The notes under the pieces were generated by a model that was not told the origin of the DNA, did no database searches, and worked only from the letters and a program-made list of their open reading frames with translations. The position numbers were made by a program, and so were the translations under genes. From Gracilibacillus timonensis (GTDB taxonomy: Bacteria > Bacillota > Bacilli > Bacillales > Amphibacillaceae): a stretch of 64,000 bases of DNA. Shown in pieces: positions 1 through 7,433 of this stretch (its first letter is position 1; each line of letters begins with the position of its first letter). Location of the stretch: NCBI RefSeq assembly GCF_900086715.1, contig NZ_FLKH01000012.1, forward strand, positions 1,054,001 through 1,118,000, written 5' to 3'.

Positions 1-684
1 GCAGAGGAATATAAAGGAACCAGCTCCATTAGTCACATCTTTGAAATGCAGCATAACCTTCCAGAAACAGGGGATGTTGTAGTGGTGGGCGGTGGAATGA
101 CGGCTGCACATCTGGTATATGCCCTTACCCAAAAAGAAACAATCAACTCGGTTACCATGATCAAACGCCATCCGCTCCGCATTCACCATTTTGATAGTGA
201 CCCAGGCTGGTTGGGACCTAAATATCTCAATAAATTTGAAAAGCTAACCAGCTATAAAGAAAGACGAACAGTTATACAAAAGGCAAGAAATAAAGGCTCG
301 ATCACCAAAGATTTATTAATCAAATTGAGAAAACAGGAAACGTTAGGGAATCTTTGTATATACACGGGCAGTATTCAAGGGGTACAGGAAGAGGCAGAAC
401 AATGGCAACTTTGGTTGGAAAATGGTGAGAGATTAAAAGCAAGTTCTATCTTGTTAGCTACTGGTGCAGCCATTGAAAGACCGGGGAAAAACTGGCTGGA
501 CTCCGTGATAAAACAATTGCAGTTGCCATGTGCACCTTGTGGATTTCCGATTGTTCCAGCTTCCCTTGAATGGAAAAATGGACTTTATGTGGCAGGGCCA
601 TTGGCGGAACTGGAACTTGGTCCGATTTCTAGAAATATTTCCGGTGCAAGGAAGGCAACCGAGAGAATATTACAACAAGCATAA
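1..684 (+). CDS. FAD/NAD(P)-binding oxidoreductase, 5' end outside window
   Basis: The reading frame is open from base 1, so the N-terminus lies upstream; 227 codons remain. A dinucleotide-binding motif GDVVVVGGGMTAAHL sits about 20 residues in and a second ATG-like motif (ILLATGAAIERP) near residue 155, as in two-dinucleotide-binding flavoproteins. The overall pattern recalls SidA/lysine-N-hydroxylase-like or NAD_binding_9-type proteins. The C-terminal GLYVAGPLAELELGPISRN part is the usual second FAD-contacting segment. A terminator follows directly, so this is the last gene of its transcript. The substrate cannot be deduced; a cytosolic flavoenzyme is likely. Confidence 0.7.
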   Translation, partial: AEEYKGTSSISHIFEMQHNLPETGDVVVVGGGMTAAHLVYALTQKETINSVTMIKRHPLRIHHFDSDPGWLGPKYLNKFEKLTSYKERRTVIQKARNKGSITKDLLIKLRKQETLGNLCIYTGSIQGVQEEAEQWQLWLENGERLKASSILLATGAAIERPGKNWLDSVIKQLQLPCAPCGFPIVPASLEWKNGLYVAGPLAELELGPISRNISGARKATERILQQA

Positions 685-697
685 GAAAAACAGACGA

Positions 698-728
698 AAG
701 AGGCTGATCATTCATCAGTCTCTTTTTT
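698..728 (+). terminator. Rho-independent terminator after the flavoprotein gene
   Basis: A 10-bp stem (698-707 with 715-724, one G-U pair) with a 7-nt loop is followed by a run of T. It starts 14 bases after the stop codon. Confidence 0.85.
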
Positions 729-729
729 G

Positions 730-1020
730 ATCATTGTGCTAACACGATCTGTAGAGTAGCCGCTTAAGATGCCAGAAGATCAAAGAAGCTAAGAGGGGAC
801 AACAGATGCTAAATATCCTGGTTAGTCTTGCTTTATTAACATAAGAGAATAATAATACTTCTGTTGATAAACTTGTAGAGAATCAAGCAGGTTTTGGCCT
901 GACTCTTCTTAATCATAGAAAACTACTTTCTGTAAATTATCAGCATGCTTATTTACGCGATGATAATGAACTGCTTCCAATCTATCCACATATTGGCATG
1001 TGTTTGCATCCTTACGTCAC
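730..1020 (+). other. Intergenic stretch with a possible decayed coding remnant
   Basis: No intact gene is visible. In one forward frame about 850-1024 reads as about 57 codons (ending LHPYVT then TGA) that look protein-like (for example VDKLVENQAGFGLTLLNH), but there is a stop just upstream and no start with a ribosome binding site. The TGA lies inside the -35 of the next promoter. It may be the tail of a deleted gene; the family is not recognised. Confidence 0.25.
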
Positions 1021-1070
1021 TTGACTACAAGAATATTTGTTCGTATAATAAAAACACAAACACTTATTCG
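1021..1070 (+). promoter_or_regulatory. SOS promoter: sigma-A promoter with two LexA-like boxes
   Basis: TTGACT (1021-1026), a 17-bp spacer and TATAAT (1044-1049) form a near-perfect sigma-A promoter. AGAATATTTGTTCG (1030-1043) fills most of the spacer and matches 8 of 10 defined positions of the Bacillus LexA/DinR box CGAAC-N4-GTTCG. CAAACACTTATTCG (1057-1070), just after the -10, also matches 8 of 10. Repressor there would block the polymerase both at the promoter and at the start of transcription. The downstream gene is a UvrX-type polymerase, a known SOS family. Confidence 0.75.
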
Positions 1071-1087
1071 TATTAGGAGAGAGTACA

Positions 1088-2392
1088 ATGTCACGGATGA
1101 TCATGATGGATTATACAAAAGAGCCACGCAGGGATATTTTATGCATTGATGTCAAATCATTCTTTGCAAGTGTTGAAGCAGCTGAAAGAGGGGAGGACCC
1201 TTTGCATGCCCGAATTGCCGTGGTCTCCAAACCAGCTAATCAAGGAGGATTAGTTTTAGCATCATCCCCTTTAATCAAACAAGAATATGGTGTGAAAACA
1301 GGTACTCGAATATATGAAATCCCTAAACAAGCGAATATTCAAATAGTAGAGCCGCGAATGGCCTTGTATCTGGAAAGAAATTTAGCCATTATGCGTATCT
1401 TTAAACGCTATATTCCCGAAGAGGATCTGCTGGTTTATTCGATAGACGAATCACTTCTCGATGTAACGAAATCACATAAGTTATTCGGCAGTACGTTCAA
1501 TATCGCCAAGAAAATTCAAGATGATGTAAAGCGAGAATTAGGGTTAGTATTAACAGTAGGAATAGGTGATAATCCGTTGTTAGCAAAATTGGCTCTTGAT
1601 CATCAGGCCAAACATGATAGAATGAATGATTTTATTGGAGAATGGCATTATGAAGATGTACCAAATACCGTGTGGAAAATAGAAGCACTACAAGATTTTT
1701 GGGGGATAGGGGCGAGAACAGCGGCCAGCTTGAATCGGATGGGTATTCAAAATATTTATGATTTGTCCCAATATAGTATCGATCGATTAAAGGCCAGATT
1801 CGGTGTCATTGGAGAACAACTCTTTTTTCACGCTCATGGTATCGATCGAACGTTGTTATCCGACAAGTATACACTCCAAAGTACATCCTTCAGCAAAAAT
1901 CAGATACTCAACAGTGATTATCTGGTGAAGCATAACATAGAAGTGGTGATTCGGGAGATGACAGACGAGAATGCAGCAAGACTCAGAAAGCACAAGTTGA
2001 CGACCGCTGTAGTAAAACTATCGATTGGATATTCAAGAAACAGCCTACAAAGTGGTTTTAATCATCAAATGAAGATCAACGCCACTGATTCATCCAAGAA
2101 ATTGAAAGCGTACATGCTGCAAATTTTTCATAAATATTATCAGGAACATATCCCTGTAAGAGTGATTAATGTCACCTTTGGGAAGGTTCGTCCGAAACAA
2201 TCATTGCAACTCAATTTGTTCGAACCAGCCGAAGAAACGATGGAGAGGGAAGAACTGGATAAAGCTATCGATTCTGTTAGAGAAAAGTATGGCTATACAT
2301 CTTTGTTACATGCTTCCAGTTTATCAGAAGGGGGGATGGCCAAATATCGGGCTACCTTACTTGGAGGTCACAGATCTGGAAAGGAAGAGTGA
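1088..2392 (+). CDS. uvrX: UvrX-type Y-family DNA polymerase (ImpB/MucB/SamB)
   Basis: The 434-aa protein is collinear with Bacillus UvrX/YqjW, lesion-bypass polymerases of the Y family. The first palm motif ILCIDVKSFFASVE supplies the metal-binding Asp21; YSIDES supplies Asp120 and Glu121. A helix-hairpin-helix-like stretch (LQDFWGIGARTAASL, about residue 205) and a C-terminal little-finger region follow. The C-terminal QLNLFEP resembles a beta-clamp-binding peptide. The gene sits behind a LexA-type promoter and overlaps the next gene, a YolD-like partner, by 4 bases, the arrangement seen for uvrX-yolD and yqjW-yqjX in B. subtilis. Role: SOS-induced translesion synthesis. Confidence 0.93.
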   Translation: MSRMIMMDYTKEPRRDILCIDVKSFFASVEAAERGEDPLHARIAVVSKPANQGGLVLASSPLIKQEYGVKTGTRIYEIPKQANIQIVEPRMALYLERNLAIMRIFKRYIPEEDLLVYSIDESLLDVTKSHKLFGSTFNIAKKIQDDVKRELGLVLTVGIGDNPLLAKLALDHQAKHDRMNDFIGEWHYEDVPNTVWKIEALQDFWGIGARTAASLNRMGIQNIYDLSQYSIDRLKARFGVIGEQLFFHAHGIDRTLLSDKYTLQSTSFSKNQILNSDYLVKHNIEVVIREMTDENAARLRKHKLTTAVVKLSIGYSRNSLQSGFNHQMKINATDSSKKLKAYMLQIFHKYYQEHIPVRVINVTFGKVRPKQSLQLNLFEPAEETMEREELDKAIDSVREKYGYTSLLHASSLSEGGMAKYRATLLGGHRSGKEE

Positions 2393-2799
2393 ATATGGAA
2401 CCGACATCGATCACACGCATCACTCCGGAACAATTGGGCTATAAAGACAGAGGTATTGTGAAGTGGCTCGGCATGATGCTGTCCGATCACTCAGAGGCGC
2501 TAAAGAAAGAGAAAAACAAGCTAGAAGTGAAAGCGAAAGAAATGATGACAGAAGAGGAAGTAGCCATGGTATTGCAGCAAGCTTTTGCAACGAAATCACC
2601 TGTTTTGATTCAAGCTAACACGATTCGAGATGGCAATTATTATAAAGATGTAGAGTGCAAAGTTGCTGGGTACGCTGAAAATCAGATATATCTATGTTTA
2701 AAAGATGGCCGGGTAACTAGTTGTACCCTAGAGGAAATAAGAAATATTGAATGGATGAATCCTCTTAATTGGTATGATAAAAGAAATAACGAGGTTTAA
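2389..2799 (+). CDS. yolD: YolD-like protein, UvrX partner
   Basis: 136 aa from a GTG overlapping the polymerase stop (GTGA); an ATG two codons later (2395) is an alternative. The N-terminal half (TRITPEQLGYKDRGIVKWLGM) and the central NQIYLCLKDGRVTSCTLEEIRNIEW match the YolD-like family (PF08863), which is routinely found 3' of UvrX genes. The overlap implies translational coupling and co-expression under the SOS promoter. The biochemical role of YolD proteins is not settled; an accessory or inhibitory role in mutagenic repair has been suggested, as for UmuD-like partners. Confidence 0.88.
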   Translation: MNMEPTSITRITPEQLGYKDRGIVKWLGMMLSDHSEALKKEKNKLEVKAKEMMTEEEVAMVLQQAFATKSPVLIQANTIRDGNYYKDVECKVAGYAENQIYLCLKDGRVTSCTLEEIRNIEWMNPLNWYDKRNNEV

Positions 2800-2935
2800 A
2801 AGGTAGGCCGTTCTCAAAATTCAAATTAGTATAAGATGCGTAACGACGGCGGGTTATGTTACCATAAAGTAACTATCCGTCCATCTCACTATAACATTTA
2901 GGGAGATGGACCTCGTGAATCAACGGGAGGGAGCT

Positions 2936-3238
2936 ATGCAAATTATTGCGCAACAACCATACGTAAAAATTGTTCGTCAGGTTCGTTCATTAGAACAAAA
3001 GGATGTAGAAGAACAGCGTTATTTATACCTTTATCCAGACAAGATTGTTACTAAATATCGGGAATTTCCCATCGAGAACGTTCTGGATATGTCCTATCGT
3101 TTTTCTGGAGACAGAGGTTTGCTTTATCTACACACACTTCAAGGGGTCTATTCTTATATTATTAAATCTTCACCACAATCGTTTGTCGAGGCATTTAAAG
3201 CTCGAACGGAAAGTACAATCTATCCTGATAAGAGGTAA
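2936..3238 (+). CDS. Small protein of unknown function (100 aa)
   Basis: I do not recognise a family. ATG 2936 is preferred because GGGAGGG lies 4 bases upstream; the in-frame ATG at 2906 has its purine tract directly abutting. The sequence alternates short beta-like segments (KIVRQVRSL, YLYLYPDKIVTKYREFPI, LLYLHTLQGVYSYII) and ends in a probable helix (SFVEAFKAR). This is compatible with a small PH-like beta barrel, but that is only a guess from the pattern. It lies between the SOS pair and a coiled-coil gene, all on the same strand. Cytosolic; no signal peptide or membrane segment. Confidence 0.55.
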   Translation: MQIIAQQPYVKIVRQVRSLEQKDVEEQRYLYLYPDKIVTKYREFPIENVLDMSYRFSGDRGLLYLHTLQGVYSYIIKSSPQSFVEAFKARTESTIYPDKR

Positions 3239-3322
3239 AGCGATGGGAAATGAGGTTTTTGATCCTCCTTTGTCGTAAACTTTTGTCCCTCTGTGCATAA
3301 GCTGATGTTAGAGGTGATGAAA

Positions 3323-4018
3323 ATGGTGTATCTGAATCAGCAAAAGCCTATTTATGCGGAAAAGATACAAGGCGCTTCGTCCAATCAGGAAATATTTACG
3401 TATAAACATGCTAGTGAACAAGAGCGAAAGCAGTTGGAAATGCAGCGAGAGTCTGCAGAATTGTTACGAGGTCTCCAGCGAGAAGTGTACGCAAAAAAAC
3501 AGCAGTTGAAACGTATGGAGAAAAGCTTAAAAGAGATAGACAAAAATAAAAAGCATAACCAACAGCTGCAAGAAAAAATAGTTCATCGCTTAGATTTGCT
3601 GGATGACCATGCCGAAGCTAAAAACAAACAATGGGTCGATGTTCTTGCCACACAAGAAATGGCAAAACAAGAAGCGAAAGACTTCAAGGATAATCAAATA
3701 TTAATGCAGGCTAAGCTTGAAAAAATCGAACGAGAGAACAAAAATAATGCAGAAAAACAGCAGAATAAACTGGATGAAATCTATCATCAAACAAAACAAC
3801 GAGAAGAAGCGTTTACTAAACTGCATGAAAGGCTCGATAAGCATGAGGCATGGCTGGAGAAATTGATGCGGCAAGTGCATGATTTAAGGGGTATTATTTA
3901 TGAAAGAGCAGATGAAATCATCAAAAAGCTAGAAAAAAGCATGCACTTATTTGGTAGTAAGTGGAGTATGATGCAGCGAAATGATACAACGTCTTCTAAA
4001 GAGACTAGCAAACAATGA
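3323..4018 (+). CDS. Long coiled-coil protein of unknown function (231 aa)
   Basis: Start ATG 3323 has GAGGTG six bases upstream; the open frame extends 30 bases further 5' without a better site. From about residue 40 to 200 the protein is almost pure charged/heptad helix (for example ELLRGLQREVYAKKQQLKRMEK and later KHEAWLEKLMRQVHDLRG), rich in K, E and Q with no Cys and no membrane segment. A short non-helical N-terminus (MVYLNQQKPIYAEKIQ) precedes it. It resembles cytoskeletal or spore-coat-like coiled-coil proteins in composition only; no function can be assigned. A strong terminator follows. Confidence 0.65.
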   Translation: MVYLNQQKPIYAEKIQGASSNQEIFTYKHASEQERKQLEMQRESAELLRGLQREVYAKKQQLKRMEKSLKEIDKNKKHNQQLQEKIVHRLDLLDDHAEAKNKQWVDVLATQEMAKQEAKDFKDNQILMQAKLEKIERENKNNAEKQQNKLDEIYHQTKQREEAFTKLHERLDKHEAWLEKLMRQVHDLRGIIYERADEIIKKLEKSMHLFGSKWSMMQRNDTTSSKETSKQ

Positions 4019-4038
4019 GAAAGCGAAATGCAGTTGAG

Positions 4039-4072
4039 AAAACAACAGCTCTAATAGATAGCTGTTGTTTTC
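4039..4072 (+). terminator. Terminator after the coiled-coil gene, possibly bidirectional
   Basis: A perfect 12-bp stem (4039-4050 with 4060-4071), a 9-nt loop and flanking T/A runs on both sides. It may also stop the convergent catalase transcript. Confidence 0.85.
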
Positions 4073-4206
4073 TTGTATCCCAATTCGTAATGCCAGTTGG
4101 ATGGCATAGGTAAGTACACCAAAGTCGTTACCAAACGGCGACAAACTAAATTTTGTTCCTCCCATCCTTCGTTTTCAGCCCTAGATCTGCGCTTCAGTAG
4201 TAATTT

Positions 4207-5577
4207 TCATCCTTGCAAGCCTTCCGAGACATGTTCACCGAGATCCTGAGAAGCAAGCGAAAGGTATTCGAGCACCTTGACCTGTAAATTACGCTGTACT
4301 CCACTCAATGCCGTGACAAGATTGGAGATAAGATGGGATTTTCCTACTTGTGATAACGATTGATAGAAATCCCCTGCTTGTGAAAAATCATCTTGTTTTG
4401 CGATGTCCGCGCGCACGAGTTTACCTTCCACATATCTGCCTTCACCACTAGTCTGTAAATCGCTTGGGCGCCAATACTTTTGCGCATTCACCGGCACCTT
4501 ACGGAATCCTGGGCCGATACGATAACGCTGTGAATCCCAGTATACATTCGCTCGTCCTTGTAGAATCTTATCATCCGACAACTCTGCCCCATCCAATAAG
4601 TTCGATGGAGAGAAGGCAATCTTCTCGACTTGCTCCATATAGTTTTCTGGATTGCGGTTCAGTACCATTTTTCCGACAGGATGTAAGGGGTACTTCTTTT
4701 CATCCCACACCTTGGTGTCGTCAAGCGGGTTGAATAGAAGTTGTTCTGCCTCCCGCGGATCCATCACCTGCACGTATAAACCGTATTGCACGGACTTCCC
4801 ACTTGCAATCGTTTGGAAGAGATCTTCACCGGCGTAATCAGGATTGATTGCTGCAATTTTTTCGGCTTCCTCACTTGTGATGTATTCGACACCGTCAAAT
4901 GGCATCCACAGGTATTTAATGTAGTGACGTTTCCCTTCCAAATTTCGCCATACATACGTACTGACACTGTGACCGGGAATTCGCCGCAAGCTTTTAACCG
5001 TACCGTGATCAGAATAAAGACGGACGATAAAATGAATAGATTCGGGATTACGGGCGACAAATTTCCAAAGCAGATTTGGGTCCATTAAATTGTTCCGCGG
5101 TGATGGTGATAATGCTGCGATACTTTCTGGAAAACGCATGGGATCACGTAACAAAAAGACCGGGATATGGTTGCAAATCAAATCAAAGATTCCGTCGTCT
5201 GTATAAAATTTGGTTGAAAATCCACGAATGTTTCGTGAGGTATCTGGTGTACCTTTATTGCTAGCCCCGAGTGAAAAACGAACAGCAACAGGAACGGTTT
5301 GCCCAGCCTGTTGAAGAAAAGGCAGTTTGGTATATTCACTCATGTCATGCAATGTTTCAAAATAGCCAAAGGCACCAAATCCTTTTACATGTAAAGGGCG
5401 CTCCACAATTTTTTCGTGAACAAACGTTTCCAACTTTTCATGCAATATGTTATCTTGCTCCAGGATAGGACCATTCTTGCCAATCGTTTGTGCAAAAAAT
5501 GGAGCGGAGTGATCCAATTGCTTGTTTTCTTTTGCTTTTTGAGAATTGGGAATATTTCTCTCTTTATTATCGTTCAT
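4207..5577 (-). CDS. Haem catalase (monofunctional, about 456 aa)
   Basis: Decomposes H2O2. Catalytic His63 lies in RPLHVKGFGAFGYFE, Asn136 in CNHIPVFLLRD, and the proximal haem Tyr346 in GRANVYWDSQRYRIG with Arg342 four residues before it. The rest (AVRFS, RGFSTKFYTDDG, ANRNPESI-like region) is typical of small-subunit catalases. The start at 5577 is chosen because GAGGAGGT precedes it; an upstream in-frame ATG (5637) lacks a ribosome binding site. It ends shortly after the core, so it lacks the flavodoxin-like C-terminal domain of large catalases. No clear PerR box was found in the short upstream region. It is divergent from a MarR/WrbA quinone-stress unit. Confidence 0.95.
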   Translation of the reverse strand: MNDNKERNIPNSQKAKENKQLDHSAPFFAQTIGKNGPILEQDNILHEKLETFVHEKIVERPLHVKGFGAFGYFETLHDMSEYTKLPFLQQAGQTVPVAVRFSLGASNKGTPDTSRNIRGFSTKFYTDDGIFDLICNHIPVFLLRDPMRFPESIAALSPSPRNNLMDPNLLWKFVARNPESIHFIVRLYSDHGTVKSLRRIPGHSVSTYVWRNLEGKRHYIKYLWMPFDGVEYITSEEAEKIAAINPDYAGEDLFQTIASGKSVQYGLYVQVMDPREAEQLLFNPLDDTKVWDEKKYPLHPVGKMVLNRNPENYMEQVEKIAFSPSNLLDGAELSDDKILQGRANVYWDSQRYRIGPGFRKVPVNAQKYWRPSDLQTSGEGRYVEGKLVRADIAKQDDFSQAGDFYQSLSQVGKSHLISNLVTALSGVQRNLQVKVLEYLSLASQDLGEHVSEGLQG

Positions 5578-5737
5578 TGCTACCTCCTCGTAAAAAAATG
5601 ATCTACATTCTATGGTTATGAATGAGGCTTGTTTCAATATGCATGATGTGCAAAGAACAATCGAAGGAACGAAAAGATTGATGGCATAATGGGAGTAAGT
5701 CTAAACATCTCGCGACATTTTATGTTAAATCAAATGG

Positions 5738-5784
5738 TTGACAAAAATAGATAGTCGATATATAATTTATCTCGAGTTAAAGAT
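5738..5784 (+). promoter_or_regulatory. marR promoter with MhqR-like operator
   Basis: TTGACA (5738-5743), 17 bp and TATAAT (5761-5766) form a perfect promoter. ATCTCGAGTTAAAGAT (5769-5784) sits at the transcription start and resembles the MhqR inverted repeat of B. subtilis (ATCTCGA half sites). A second half site TTCAAGATAT follows at about 5792. Autoregulation by the encoded MarR protein is likely. Confidence 0.65.
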
Positions 5785-5819
5785 ATATGAATTCAAGATA
5801 TTTAGAGAGAAGGATAAAA

Positions 5820-6275
5820 ATGATTGAAAACGAAAAAATCGCACAAGAAGAAGAATTATCTTTGAAGTTATTTGTTGTCTTGAACCGAGCGCTAGATGCA
5901 CTTCAAAAACGGGCAGAAGAAAAAATAAGATCTTTAGGGTTAAACCCAACCGAATTTGGTGTTCTTGAGCTCATTTATCATAAAGGTGAACAGCCTATTC
6001 AGAAAATCAGTCAAAAGGTATTGATTGCTAGCAGTAGTATCACGTATGTAGTCGATAAATTAGAAAAGAAAAGGTTGTTAAAAAGAAAACCATGCCCGGA
6101 CGACCGACGCATCACTTATGCAGCCATAACAGCGGAAGGAACAGCATGGATGGATCAAGTCTTTCCAAAGCATCAATCGGCCATAAAGGAAATATGTGCA
6201 GGTTTAGATACAGAAGAAAAGAAAGGAATGATTGAACAGTTAAAAAAGTTGGGTTATTACGCACAACGATGGTGA
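5820..6275 (+). CDS. MarR-family repressor, MhqR-like
   Basis: 151 aa from ATG 5820 (GAGAAGGA upstream; an earlier in-frame ATG at 5787 lacks one). The winged-helix core is clear: LNPTEFGVLELIYHKG, then the recognition region IASSSITYVVDKLEKKRLL and the wing RKPCPDDRRITYAAIT. This DRR wing and the operator type match MhqR/OhrR-like MarR proteins that sense quinones and electrophiles. A Cys in the wing (Cys101-Pro-Asp-Asp) might be redox-active, but position alone does not prove it. The next gene is a WrbA quinone reductase preceded by a second matching operator, so the protein most likely represses its own gene and wrbA. Confidence 0.85.
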   Translation: MIENEKIAQEEELSLKLFVVLNRALDALQKRAEEKIRSLGLNPTEFGVLELIYHKGEQPIQKISQKVLIASSSITYVVDKLEKKRLLKRKPCPDDRRITYAAITAEGTAWMDQVFPKHQSAIKEICAGLDTEEKKGMIEQLKKLGYYAQRW

Positions 6276-6290
6276 TTTTTTTATCCAATT

Positions 6291-6308
6291 ATCTCGAATT
6301 CAAAATAT
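6291..6308 (+). promoter_or_regulatory. Second MhqR-like operator upstream of wrbA
   Basis: ATCTCGAATTCAAAATAT contains a perfect ATCTCGAA half site and a weaker right half; TTAATTCAT follows. It repeats the element at the marR promoter (5769), linking the two genes into one regulon. Confidence 0.55.
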
Positions 6309-6435
6309 ATTAATTCATAATAAATAAAGTATGTTATTTTCAAAAACTTAAGGCTGAATCTAGCTGATTTAAATAACCGGACTATTGGAAAGGATAAATA
6401 AACGTTTTTGACAAATAATAGGTAAAGCTTCAAAA

Positions 6436-6545
6436 AGACGGTGTTGCCGGACGCATTTTATTAAAAGTTCGTATTCAAAAAATTTGATAAAAAGGACCAA
6501 GAAGTTCCTTGTTTGACAACACAGAGACTCGGTGCGTTCATTTTG
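6436..6545. other. Structured intergenic element before wrbA
   Basis: Inside the 306-base gap between marR and wrbA lie short complementary blocks: GTGTTG (6441-6446) with CAACAC (6517-6522), GGACGCA (6449-6455) with TGCGTTC (6533-6539), and AAGGA (6492-6496) with TCCTT (6506-6510). The first two pairs cross, so they would form a pseudoknot or alternative pairings. It could be a 5' leader structure or a dispersed repeat; no known riboswitch family is recognised. Confidence 0.2.
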
Positions 6546-6581
6546 TTGGATTTTTGAACAACCTCTAAAAGGGGGATAAAG

Positions 6582-7250
6582 ATGGGGTTTTTAAATAAAC
6601 TATTTGGAAGGTCAAATGAATCAAGGGAGATGGAAAATATGTCAAATGCAAAAGTAGCAGTTATTTATTATAGTATGGGTGGTACAAACTATCAAATGGC
6701 GAAATGGGCAGTGGAAGCAGCTGAAGCTAATGGTGCGGAAGCAAGATTATTAAAAGTGGAGGAATTAGCTCCAGAATCCGTAATTGAGGGAAATCCGGTA
6801 TGGAAAGCAACAGTGGAAGCAACAAAGGATGTTCCAGTAGCTTCTTCAGCAGATATTGAGTGGGCAGATGCCATCATTTTCAGTGTTCCTACACGTTTTG
6901 GAAATATGCCTTCTCAAATGAAGCAATTCTTGGATATTCAAGGCGGTATTTGGGGAGAAGGAAAAACAATTAATAAAGTAGTAAGTGCCATGTCATCAGC
7001 GCAAAACCCTCATGGCGGTCAAGAAGCAACCATTTTATCTCTTTACACGAGTATGATGCATTGGGGAGCTATTATTGTCCCTCCAGGTTATTCCGATCAG
7101 GCTTTATTTGCAGCTGGTGGTAATCCTTATGGTACAAGTGTTACCGTTGGTCAAGATGGAAAAATGGTGGAAAAAGTAGAGGAAGCTGTTAAACATCAAG
7201 CACAGCGTACCATTACTACAGCAGAATGGGTTAAAAAAGGGAATCAATAA
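6582..7250 (+). CDS. wrbA: NAD(P)H:quinone oxidoreductase, WrbA family
   Basis: FMN-dependent two-electron reductase of quinones. The flavodoxin fold begins at VAVIYYSMGGTNYQMAKW (phosphate-binding loop), followed by ADAIIFSVPTRFGNMPSQMKQFLD and the type-IV WrbA signature around MMHWGAIIVPPGYSD. The first ATG (6582, AAGGGGG upstream) adds a short leader MGFLNKLFGRSN; the usual WrbA start would be the Met at about residue 20 (with AGGGAGA upstream), so both starts are possible. It sits downstream of an MhqR-like repressor and operator, fitting induction by quinone stress. A terminator follows. Confidence 0.93.
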   Translation: MGFLNKLFGRSNESREMENMSNAKVAVIYYSMGGTNYQMAKWAVEAAEANGAEARLLKVEELAPESVIEGNPVWKATVEATKDVPVASSADIEWADAIIFSVPTRFGNMPSQMKQFLDIQGGIWGEGKTINKVVSAMSSAQNPHGGQEATILSLYTSMMHWGAIIVPPGYSDQALFAAGGNPYGTSVTVGQDGKMVEKVEEAVKHQAQRTITTAEWVKKGNQ

Positions 7251-7282
7251 CCACTTTCACTATGATCTATTACGTAAGGCGC

Positions 7283-7312
7283 AAGAACCGGGATTTCTCC
7301 TGGTTCTTTTTA
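7283..7312 (+). terminator. Terminator after wrbA
   Basis: AAGAACC (7283-7289) pairs with GGTTCTT (7302-7308), with three further pairs inward, followed by T residues. Confidence 0.8.
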
Positions 7313-7433
7313 ATGGTTCTGTTAAAGTTTAACATTGATATAATGAACAAGAATAATCTTCATCGTAATGCCAGTAAAGGCAATATCTTCAGCCTGCTCT
7401 TACGTCATAATAGTAAACTTACTTGTTTTGACA

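Noticed and set aside
4960-4975. PerR control of the catalase gene
   Set aside because: No TTATAATnATTATAA-like box is visible upstream of the catalase start (5578-5740), although many Bacillus catalases are PerR-controlled.
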